Assembly (NCBI GenBank): GCA_018648945.1
Contig: JABGQJ010000561.1
Span: forward strand, 1 to 5,254
Length of the DNA stretch: 5,254 nt
Source of the DNA: Victivallales bacterium
GTDB lineage: Bacteria; Verrucomicrobiota; Lentisphaeria; Oligosphaerales; Lenti-02
Reading direction: 5' to 3'
This document shows, in pieces, positions 1-5,254 of the stretch. The notes beneath the pieces were generated by a model that saw nothing but the letters and a program-made list of their open reading frames with translations, was not told the origin of the DNA and ran no database searches. The translations under genes were made by a program, and so were the position numbers. How positions within the stretch are numbered: the first letter of the stretch is position 1; every line of letters starts with the position of its first letter.

Positions 1-2
1 GC

Positions 3-176
3 GGCGACTACTGCTTTGTGGATGGTGTCTACGGTCACCAATACCTGGCCCGTCGTAATGTCGCCGCAACCCTCGCCGAGAAGGTCGCCGACGGCAGCTT
101 CGGCCTCGACCGCGCCAAGGAGATCGCCCACATGGTCTTCATCGACAACCCCGCCGAGTTGTTCGGGGTGGCGTAG
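3..176 (+). CDS. C-terminal end of a probable amidohydrolase-family (TIM-barrel metal-dependent hydrolase) protein, 5' truncated
   Basis: The frame is open from the left edge (first full codon at base 3) to a TAG at 174-176, giving 57 residues. The visible part begins GDYCFVDGVYG, then has a charged, helical stretch (RRNVAATLAEKVADGSFGL, then DRAKEIAHMV) and ends in FIDNPAELFGV. In Amidohydro_2-type TIM-barrel hydrolases the last helix commonly has this form: a 'KV..G' segment, an 'A.EIA..' helix and a closing 'DN...LFG/IYG' motif a few residues before the stop. That family match is from memory of the family pattern. The metal-binding His/Asp residues lie upstream, outside the window, so substrate and activity cannot be judged. 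No signal peptide can be assessed. The gene is followed by 388 bases without a clear gene, so it probably ends its own transcription unit. Other alpha/beta-barrel hydrolases or isomerases with a similar last helix remain possible. Confidence 0.55.
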   Translation, partial: GDYCFVDGVYGHQYLARRNVAATLAEKVADGSFGLDRAKEIAHMVFIDNPAELFGVA

Positions 177-280
177 GAAGCCGGTCTTGCAGCCTGTGCG
201 CTCGCCCCTGTCTTGGCGTCTGACGCCGGTGCGCAGTCCCCCAGCTTCTAGGAGATCGCGATGCGTCTGCCCATGATGAA

Positions 281-324
281 CGGGGCCAGCCCCGAAGCCC
301 CGCCGGGGAGGCCCGCCTCCCCGG
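281..324 (+). terminator. Two tandem GC-rich hairpins, possible transcription end of the upstream gene
   Basis: The first hairpin is CGGGG (281-285) / CCCCG (290-294) with a 4-base loop. The second is a perfect 9-bp stem, CCGGGGAGG (303-311) / CCTCCCCGG (316-324), with loop CCCG. They begin about 105 bases after the upstream stop codon. No T-run follows either stem, so this is not a classical intrinsic terminator. It could be a GC-rich terminator variant, a 3' end stabilised against exonucleases, or another structured RNA element. The stems are directly visible; the role is inferred. Confidence 0.35.
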
Positions 325-462
325 ACCCCACGAGAGGGCTTTAGAGCGACTGTCGCCGCTGTCTGTTGTCCTCGTGGCCTTCCCCTTCCGACCTACTCCC
401 TTTCATGTCCTTGGTGACCTATGATGAACTCTCCTCTTCCCGTTCGCCACGCAAAGCGACAG

Positions 463-538
463 GCAGTAGACTGCTAGCGACACATGTGGCTCTGCCTACC
501 CGACGCAGTCAGAATTCGGGCAGAACGCAGAGACTGCT
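463..538 (+). repeat. Small repeated and inverted motif in the leader of the beta-helix gene
   Basis: The 8-mer AGACTGCT occurs at 468-475 and again at 531-538. The complementary element GCAGT occurs at 463-467 (giving GCAGT-AG-ACTGC, 463-474) and at 505-509. As a result GCAGTC (505-510) and GACTGC (532-537) can form a 6-bp stem with a 21-base loop. This could be an operator pair for a local regulator or a leader RNA fold, but short repeats like these also arise by chance. Confidence 0.25.
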
Positions 539-553
539 GAGCTCTGAGCAACC

Positions 554-557
554 GGAG
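554..557 (+). promoter_or_regulatory. Shine-Dalgarno site of the first beta-helix gene
   Basis: GGAG lies 7 bases before the ATG at 565, a standard spacing. It supports this start. The frame then gives an N-terminus with a basic region and a hydrophobic segment, and there is no other in-frame ATG until codon 203, well inside the beta-helix fold. Confidence 0.7.
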
Positions 558-564
558 AACGAAG

Positions 565-3402
565 ATGATACGTGCAACGCGGACCGATGGGCCCCGAATC
601 CAGCTGTGGCGGCGGGCTGTCGCGCTAACTGTGGCGAGTGTCGTGTTCGCGGGCGTTGGCGGCTGGGCGGCGGCCGCGCCGATCCCGCCGAACGTGAAGT
701 TGTACGTCTCTCCCGCCGGGAACGACGCCTGGAGTGGCGGGTTGCCCGAGCGGGCGGCGGACGGCACCGATGGCCCTCTCGCCAGCCTGGCTGGGGCGCG
801 CGACCGCATCCGCCAACTGCGGGCGGCGAAGAAGGTCCCGCTGCCGGTGGATGTCCTGTTCCGGGCCGGGCGCTACCGGTTGGCCGAGACCGTGGAGTTC
901 GGGCCGGAGGACTCGGGAACCGACCAGACGCCGGTGACCTTCCGCCCATATTTCGACGAAGCGGTGGAGATCTGCGGCGGCGAGACGATCAAGGGCTGGA
1001 CGGTGAAGGACGGCGTGTGGAGCGTGACGCTTCCCGAGGTCGCGACTGGCGCGTGGTATTTCCGGACGCTGTTCGTCAACGGGCAACGCGCCCAACGGGC
1101 ACGGACGCCGGACAACCCCGAGCATTTCTTCCAGATCGCGCGGATCCTCAAGGACTCGCCGGAGGAGATGAAGAAGTCACGCCTGTTGCGTCGCTCGCAT
1201 CAGGGGTTCATCTATACAGAGGGTGATTTGGAGAACTGGCCGCGCCTGGCTGAGGCAGCAGTCTTTACCTACGAGGCCTGGGCGCGCGGCATTCGCAAAG
1301 TGCAGTCCATCGACCCAGCCACGCGCACGGTTCTGTTCAAGCGGACCTCCATGTGGCCCGCCATCCATATTGGGGAGAACCGGTACTGGGTAGAGAATCT
1401 GCCCGAGTTGCTGAACGCGCCAGGGGAATGGTACCTGGACCGGCAGAACGGGCGGCTCTCCTACATTCCGCGTCCCGGGGAGACCCCGGAGACCTGCGAG
1501 GTGATCGCGCCTCGGGTGGCCACCTTCGTGCGCCTGCGCGCCGATGCGGCCGAGAACGAACGCGTGGAGTATCTCCACTTCCGAGACCTGACATTCCGCT
1601 ACGGCGATTGGGAGATGGAAGAGAATGGCTACGTGGCGTGGCAGGCAGACGTGGCCGTGCGCGGGGTGATTGATCTCGAGGGGGCGCACCACGTCTCGAT
1701 CTCCCACTGCGAGGTCTCCCGCGTGGGACTCTACGCCATCAACTTGGCCCGGGGCTCGCGGCATGTGCGGATCTTCCACAACCAGCTCTTCGACCTCGGC
1801 GGCGGCGGCGTCAAGATTGGCCACAACTATGCCGGTCACTACACCTATGCGTTCCAGGAGCACCCCGACGGCCCGCAGGCCGGCATCCGCCTGAACAGCC
1901 CGTTGCCGCCGAAACAACGGTGCGGGTACAACTTGGTCGAGAACAACTTCATCCATCACGGTGGCATCATCTTCGCCTCGGGCATCGGGGTCTGCGTGGG
2001 CCGTGCCTCCTGGAATCGGGTGGCGCACAACGAGATCAGCGATTTCCCGTATTCCGGCGTGTCCATCGGCATGAACTGGGATGCTGGGCCCACCCAGGCC
2101 CATGACAACTGGATCGAGTACAACCATATCCACCGCATTGGCCGCCGCAGGATGAGCGACCTGGGCGGCATTTACATGCTCGGCAACTCGCCGGGCACGG
2201 TGGTCCGCGGCAACCACATCCACGATGTGCACCACCGCCTGTACGGCTCCACGTGCCTGTACGGGGACCAAGGCAGTTCGCGGATCCTGGTCGAGGACAA
2301 TCTGTTCCACCATGCGGGCGGCACGCTGTCCAACGGCGGTTTCGGACAGATGGAGATGCGCAACAACATCTTCGCCCTGGCTGGCGGCGCCACGTTCTGG
2401 CAACTGGACGGGATCAGTCTGATGCGCCGCAACCTGATCTTCTCCTCCGGTGAGCCGCTCTGTGTGAAGTGGGCCGAACCGGGCGGAGCGGGCGAGAACT
2501 ACGACCGCAATCTCCGCTGGGAGAAAGGCGGGGGCGCTCCCCGATGGCAAGACGGGTCATTCGTGGATTGGGCCAAGGAGAATGGGCGCGAAGCGCAGTC
2601 GCTGGTCGCTGATCCAGGCTTTGCCGATCCCGAAAACGGCGATTTCTCTCTGCCCGAGGACTCCCCCGCCCGGCGTCTCGGGTTCCGGCCACTGGACCTC
2701 AGCCGGGTGGGGCTCTACGGCGAACAGGAGTGGACCTCGTTGCCGGGCACGATCACGCCCCTCCCCATGGCTTCGGTCGCCGCCGTGCCGATCCGCGAGA
2801 TCCGCTACGATTTCGAGGACCACGCTGTTGGCGACACGCCCGAGGGCTTTATCATCCATGCCGCCAGCGACCAGGGCGGCGAGGTAGCGGTCAGCGCCGA
2901 GGCCCCCTTCGCTGGCAAGCGCTGCCTGACCATCCGGGACAGCCCAGAGATCAAGCAGGATTGGAACCCCCATATCTATCGGCAGCTCGGCTTCGACACG
3001 GGGAGCATGGAGATGAGCTTCGCGTTGCGCGTGGACAAGCTCGCCTGCCCCACCATCGAGCTGCGCGACTACGCCAACGCCGCCCCGTTCTGTAGCGGCC
3101 CGTCCCTGGCGATCGGCAAGGACCGGGAGTTGTCGGCCAACGGCAAGGCCCTGGGTTTCCGCGTGCCCGTCGGGGCGTGGGTCCAGTATCGGGTCGTGTG
3201 CCGGTTGGGCCAGGGATGGAACGGGACCTACGACCTGTCCGTCACCCTACCGGAAGGGAAGGTCCGGACCTTCCCCGGCCTATCCTACGGCAGGAACAAC
3301 TTCCGCATCGCCACCTGGCTCGGACTGGTCAGTTCCGGCATCCATGCCGGGGAGTTCCAGATGGACAGCGTGAGCTGCCGGTCACTCGAAAACGGGAAGT
3401 AG
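565..3402 (+). CDS. Secreted right-handed parallel beta-helix protein, GH141-like, with C-terminal beta-sandwich-type module
   Basis: Complete 945-residue protein with a good SD and an ATG start. Residues 1-17 are basic, 18-38 hydrophobic and alanine-rich (WAAAAP), indicating a Sec-type signal peptide cut near 37/38, so the protein should be exported. KLYVSPAGNDAWSG (45-58), with GTDGPLASLAGARDRIR (67-83), is the usual opening of large beta-helix carbohydrate-active proteins. GGETIKGW (138-145) follows. LFVNGQRAQRAR (169-180) to RYWVENLPELLNAPGEWYLD (273-292) matches the inserted domain of GH141-type proteins. The main helix (about 330-635) has Asn/His-rich rungs: HNEISDFPYSGVSIG, NHIHRIG, SDLGGIYMLG (531-540), NHIHDV and YGDQGSS (566-572). 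A conserved ADPGF/NGDFSL tail (682-696) leads to a module at about 746-940 shared with the convergent gene. GH141 contains BT1002, an alpha-L-fucosidase acting on rhamnogalacturonan II, and also enzymes with other activities, so the substrate here is unknown. Asp532 and Asp568 are candidate catalytic acids by inference. The position after Asp568 is Gln, where relatives usually have Glu. The fold is near certain; enzyme activity is likely but not shown. Confidence 0.92.
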   Translation: MIRATRTDGPRIQLWRRAVALTVASVVFAGVGGWAAAAPIPPNVKLYVSPAGNDAWSGGLPERAADGTDGPLASLAGARDRIRQLRAAKKVPLPVDVLFRAGRYRLAETVEFGPEDSGTDQTPVTFRPYFDEAVEICGGETIKGWTVKDGVWSVTLPEVATGAWYFRTLFVNGQRAQRARTPDNPEHFFQIARILKDSPEEMKKSRLLRRSHQGFIYTEGDLENWPRLAEAAVFTYEAWARGIRKVQSIDPATRTVLFKRTSMWPAIHIGENRYWVENLPELLNAPGEWYLDRQNGRLSYIPRPGETPETCEVIAPRVATFVRLRADAAENERVEYLHFRDLTFRYGDWEMEENGYVAWQADVAVRGVIDLEGAHHVSISHCEVSRVGLYAINLARGSRHVRIFHNQLFDLGGGGVKIGHNYAGHYTYAFQEHPDGPQAGIRLNSPLPPKQRCGYNLVENNFIHHGGIIFASGIGVCVGRASWNRVAHNEISDFPYSGVSIGMNWDAGPTQAHDNWIEYNHIHRIGRRRMSDLGGIYMLGNSPGTVVRGNHIHDVHHRLYGSTCLYGDQGSSRILVEDNLFHHAGGTLSNGGFGQMEMRNNIFALAGGATFWQLDGISLMRRNLIFSSGEPLCVKWAEPGGAGENYDRNLRWEKGGGAPRWQDGSFVDWAKENGREAQSLVADPGFADPENGDFSLPEDSPARRLGFRPLDLSRVGLYGEQEWTSLPGTITPLPMASVAAVPIREIRYDFEDHAVGDTPEGFIIHAASDQGGEVAVSAEAPFAGKRCLTIRDSPEIKQDWNPHIYRQLGFDTGSMEMSFALRVDKLACPTIELRDYANAAPFCSGPSLAIGKDRELSANGKALGFRVPVGAWVQYRVVCRLGQGWNGTYDLSVTLPEGKVRTFPGLSYGRNNFRIATWLGLVSSGIHAGEFQMDSVSCRSLENGK

Positions 3403-3405
3403 GGG

Positions 3406-3419
3406 GCCCGACAGCGGGC
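3406..3419 (+). terminator. Small hairpin directly after the first beta-helix gene
   Basis: GCCCG (3406-3410) / CGGGC (3415-3419) with loop ACAG begins 4 bases after the TAG stop. The stem is only 5 bp and lacks a U-tract. It may act with the next hairpin in ending the + strand transcript. Confidence 0.3.
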
Positions 3420-3431
3420 GGTCCCTGGTAG

Positions 3432-3452
3432 GTGCGCCGGGCTCCGGTGCAC
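3432..3452 (+). terminator. Strong hairpin in the convergent intergenic region
   Basis: The stem is GTGCGCCGG (3432-3440) / CCGGTGCAC (3444-3452) with a 3-base loop GCT. All 9 pairs form on the + strand, one of them a G-U wobble (3436-3448). On the - strand that pair becomes a C-A mismatch, so the fold favours the + transcript. Only scattered T follows (TCCCCTGT), so a classical U-tract is absent. A terminator for the gene ending at 3402 is the likeliest role. Confidence 0.45.
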
Positions 3453-3462
3453 TCCCCTGTCG

Positions 3463-3497
3463 CCGAGGGTCCGACAACGGCGGCGGCGAGCCCTCGG
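3463..3497. terminator. Inverted repeat at the end of the second beta-helix gene, possibly bidirectional
   Basis: CCGAGGG (3463-3469) and CCCTCGG (3491-3497) form a perfect 7-bp stem around a 21-base GC-rich loop. Because the arms are perfect complements, the fold forms in either transcript. On the - strand the stem begins 1 base after the TAG (3499-3501). No U-tract follows on either side. Confidence 0.4.
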
Positions 3498-3498
3498 T

Positions 3499-5253
3499 CT
3501 ATTCGAAGGCGACCTTCACATCGTCCAAGTAGAAACTGCCATCCACATCGTGGCTGGCGGAGATGCCGAGCCAGCGGACCTCATCGAAGGTCTCATGCTG
3601 GAAGGGGAGTACAAGGCGGGATGTCTTGCCGCCGTGCGTCACGGTCAACTCGTAGGTCTTGGGAGCACCCTCACCGAGTTGGAAGGAGATTCTGAGCTGC
3701 GTCCAGGTCCCGGGCGCGGCGGTCAGCACCTCCTTGTCATTGGCGATGATCTTGCCGTCGGTGTGGAAACGGAGCGAGGGTCCGACCTGGCTGGTGCTGC
3801 CCGCGCCTCGGAGTTCCACGTAGAAGGGCGCGGGAGCTTCCGCCGGCATCATGGCCGCGAAGGCGAAGGTGACCGTGCCCTTGTTGATGCCCTTTGGCGC
3901 CACGTGAAGATAGGGGTAGAATGGCTTGCGGAGGCCTTTCTTGTCCACGCATTTGTAGGACTTGGTGCCGGACAGGGCGGCTTCGTCGCTGACTTCGAAG
4001 GTCCCCTCACCCGAGGTGCCCATGCGGAACCTGCCGGGCTTGTAGCCGACGGGCATGTTGTCGAAATCCATCTCGAAGGAAAGGAAGCGCGTCATGTCCT
4101 CCTTGCTCCAGACGGCTGTGGGTTTGCGCGCCGGGAAGCGGCTGGCGATGGTGCGCCACTCGTCGTCGCCGTAGAGGCCAGCCTTCTTGACCTCCTCGTC
4201 GAAGGGCACGAAACCCACTGCTTTGATGGCAGGAGCGTTGGGTTTGAGCGAGAAATCGCCGTTTGCGGGGTCACGGAAGCCCGGATCACCCACCACCGAC
4301 CCCTCGTCCCGCTCGCTGGCCTGCCAGTCGGCCAGGCTCTTGCCCGCAAAGGTCAGTTCCGTGTCTGCTGCCAGCGTGTGGTACATGTTCTGCCGCACCA
4401 CGGGTGGCTTCTCGCCATTCGCCCAGTCGCGGCGCAGAGCGATCTCGTTGTCGGTCACGTAGAGATTCTGGTAGGCTTCCATGTAGTTGGCCTGCCAGCG
4501 CTCGTTCAGACCACCGCGATGGATCAAGCCGTCGCGGGCAAATCCCCCGATGTTGTTGCGGAACACATTGTCCATGCCCTTGTGCTGGAAGTAGGCGGTC
4601 CACTCCACGTTGTAGACCAGGTTGTTCTCGACCAGGGCCGCGCGGGACTGTTCGTCCAGGTAGATGCCGGCGAAGCCGCAGATGTAGGGATAGGCACGGT
4701 TGTCGTGAATCAGATTGTGGTGGATGTGGGTGTCCAGCGGCCCGAACTGATAGATGCCCGCCGCGTCGGTGTGATAGCGCAGGCCGAGATCGTGCAGGTG
4801 GTTGTAGGCGATGACATTGCCGTGGGAGTACTTCTCGCCCTGCCAATTCCAGCGGGCATCGAGACCGATGGTGGTCCAATGGGTATCGTAGATCTCGTTG
4901 TGGGTGATCTTGGTGCGGCTGGCGAAGCGATTGACGATGCCGTAGCAGCCATGCCAGATGGTGCCGAGGCGATGGATGCAGTTGTTGTCGATCAGCAAAT
5001 CGCGGACTTCGTTGACGGCGATGCTATCCTGCGGGTCGCGCATGCGGAACGGCCGGAGGACAATGCGATCGAGCTTCGTGCCCGCCTCGCGTCCGTGGAA
5101 GGTGATGGTGTTCCTGCCCTGCCGGAGCACGGCTTTCACCACGCCCCCCTTCAGCTCGCGCGCGACGACCTTCGCGGTGTACCAATCGCGGCCATTGCCT
5201 GTGTCAAAGGTGTGCTGCGGCCCGTCATTGACCTGGACGCTGAAGGAGTCCGC
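3499..5253 (-). CDS. Right-handed parallel beta-helix protein with galactose-binding-like module and C-terminal beta-sandwich-type module, 5' truncated
   Basis: The frame is open from the right edge to a TAG at 3499-3501, giving 584 residues with the N-terminus missing. A GTG at 5142 is internal, because the preceding 37 codons continue the same domain. Numbering from the edge, residues 1-67 (DSFSVQVNDGP, RQGRNTITFHGREAGTKLD) look like a galactose-binding-like carbohydrate module of the kind ending 'G.H.l...RE.GtklDri.l'. Residues about 78-245 are Asn/His-rich beta-helix rungs: NNCIHRLG, THNEIYD, NHLHDLG, TDAAGIYQFG (162-171), HHNLIHDN and AGIYLDEQS (195-203). GDPGF/NGDFSL (322-336) and AGLYGDDEW (358-366) form the same tail as in the convergent gene. 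Residues 391-584 match that gene's C-terminal module (FEMDFDNMPVG, GPSLRF, GTWTQL, SFYLDDV). Asp163 and Asp200-Glu201 are in the acidic motifs typical of these helices. An exported glycoside hydrolase or lyase is likely. The signal peptide, any GH141-type insert and the true start lie outside the window. The two genes converge with 96 bases between stops. Confidence 0.9.
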   Translation of the reverse strand, partial: ADSFSVQVNDGPQHTFDTGNGRDWYTAKVVARELKGGVVKAVLRQGRNTITFHGREAGTKLDRIVLRPFRMRDPQDSIAVNEVRDLLIDNNCIHRLGTIWHGCYGIVNRFASRTKITHNEIYDTHWTTIGLDARWNWQGEKYSHGNVIAYNHLHDLGLRYHTDAAGIYQFGPLDTHIHHNLIHDNRAYPYICGFAGIYLDEQSRAALVENNLVYNVEWTAYFQHKGMDNVFRNNIGGFARDGLIHRGGLNERWQANYMEAYQNLYVTDNEIALRRDWANGEKPPVVRQNMYHTLAADTELTFAGKSLADWQASERDEGSVVGDPGFRDPANGDFSLKPNAPAIKAVGFVPFDEEVKKAGLYGDDEWRTIASRFPARKPTAVWSKEDMTRFLSFEMDFDNMPVGYKPGRFRMGTSGEGTFEVSDEAALSGTKSYKCVDKKGLRKPFYPYLHVAPKGINKGTVTFAFAAMMPAEAPAPFYVELRGAGSTSQVGPSLRFHTDGKIIANDKEVLTAAPGTWTQLRISFQLGEGAPKTYELTVTHGGKTSRLVLPFQHETFDEVRWLGISASHDVDGSFYLDDVKVAFE

Positions 5254-5254
5254 C

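Larger units (their letters stand above)
177..564. other. Intergenic/leader region without a convincing gene
   Basis: These 388 bases separate the truncated upstream gene from the first beta-helix gene. The left part (about 177-345) has GC-rich hairpins. The middle part (about 361-450) is strikingly pyrimidine-rich on the + strand and less GC-rich than the genes. The right part carries small repeats before the ribosome binding site. A 27-codon open frame at 261-344 with AGGAG upstream is discussed as a finding but is too weak to call a gene. I see no tRNA, riboswitch or confident sigma-70 promoter here. The promoter of the gene starting at 565 most likely lies in this region. Confidence 0.6.

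Noticed and set aside
420..425. TATGAT as a -10 promoter box
   Set aside because: No -35-like hexamer is found at 16-18 bases upstream (the region reads TCCCTT), so the match alone is not enough.
467..472. TAGACT as a -10 box with TTCGCC (443-448) as -35
   Set aside because: Both hexamers match the consensus poorly, and the -10 candidate coincides with the small GCAGT/ACTGC palindrome.
565..678. Twin-arginine (Tat) export signal from the Arg-Arg at residues 16-17
   Set aside because: The surrounding residues (LWRRAVAL) do not fit the S/T-R-R-x-F-L-K pattern; an ordinary Sec signal peptide fits better.
366..1226. A 286-codon + strand frame overlapping the start of the first beta-helix gene, and antisense frames across 474-1151
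   Set aside because: The products are low-complexity Arg/Gly/Pro/Ala-rich shadows. The frame starting at 565 has the ribosome binding site, signal peptide and known family motifs.
1177..2550. A 457-codon open frame antisense to the middle of the first beta-helix gene
   Set aside because: It lies wholly inside a clear gene, has no recognisable domain and no convincing start, and long antisense frames are expected where codon third positions are mostly G or C.
4263..4814. A 183-codon + strand frame opposite the second beta-helix gene
   Set aside because: Its product is Arg/Ser/Cys/Pro-rich with no family resemblance. The - strand frame has a continuous beta-helix pattern.
5140..5142. GTG as the start codon of the second beta-helix gene
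   Set aside because: The 37 codons upstream to the window edge are open and continue the galactose-binding-like domain, and the GTG splits that domain. The true start is outside the window.

Overview
This is a GC-rich bacterial window, probably from a large-genome heterotroph that consumes polysaccharides. The layout and protein types (long secreted right-handed beta-helix proteins with a C-terminal beta-sandwich-like module, next to a TIM-barrel amidohydrolase) resemble the Planctomycetota/Lentisphaerota/Verrucomicrobiota group, Armatimonadota, or uncultured relatives. No phylogenetic marker gene is present, so this placement is an inference from gene content only.

Layout: (1) Bases 3-176 (+) are the last 57 codons of a gene whose C-terminus looks like an amidohydrolase. 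(2) Bases 177-564 hold no convincing gene. They contain two short GC-rich hairpins (281-324), a doubtful 27-codon open frame, and a leader with a repeated 8-mer before a good ribosome binding site. (3) Bases 565-3402 (+) are a complete 945-residue secreted beta-helix protein of the GH141-like type: signal peptide, N-terminal beta-helix part, GH141-type inserted domain, main beta-helix, a conserved 'DPGF...NGDF' tail and a C-terminal module of about 195 residues. (4) Bases 3403-3498 are a compact convergent intergenic region with three hairpins but no U-tracts. (5) Bases 3499-5253 (-) are the C-terminal 584 residues of a second beta-helix protein, running off the right edge. It has the same tail and C-terminal module, plus a galactose-binding-like module placed just before the visible helix rungs.

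The two large genes are diverged relatives pointing at each other. Together they look like part of a locus for extracellular or periplasmic attack on complex, perhaps uronate- or fucose-containing, polysaccharide. The substrate cannot be read from the sequence. The most notable points are a Glu-to-Gln difference at a conserved acidic motif in the first protein (the second keeps Asp-Glu), the shared C-terminal module whose family I cannot name, and the module arrangement of the second protein. I did not see a mobile element, CRISPR array, RNA gene or clearly new system.
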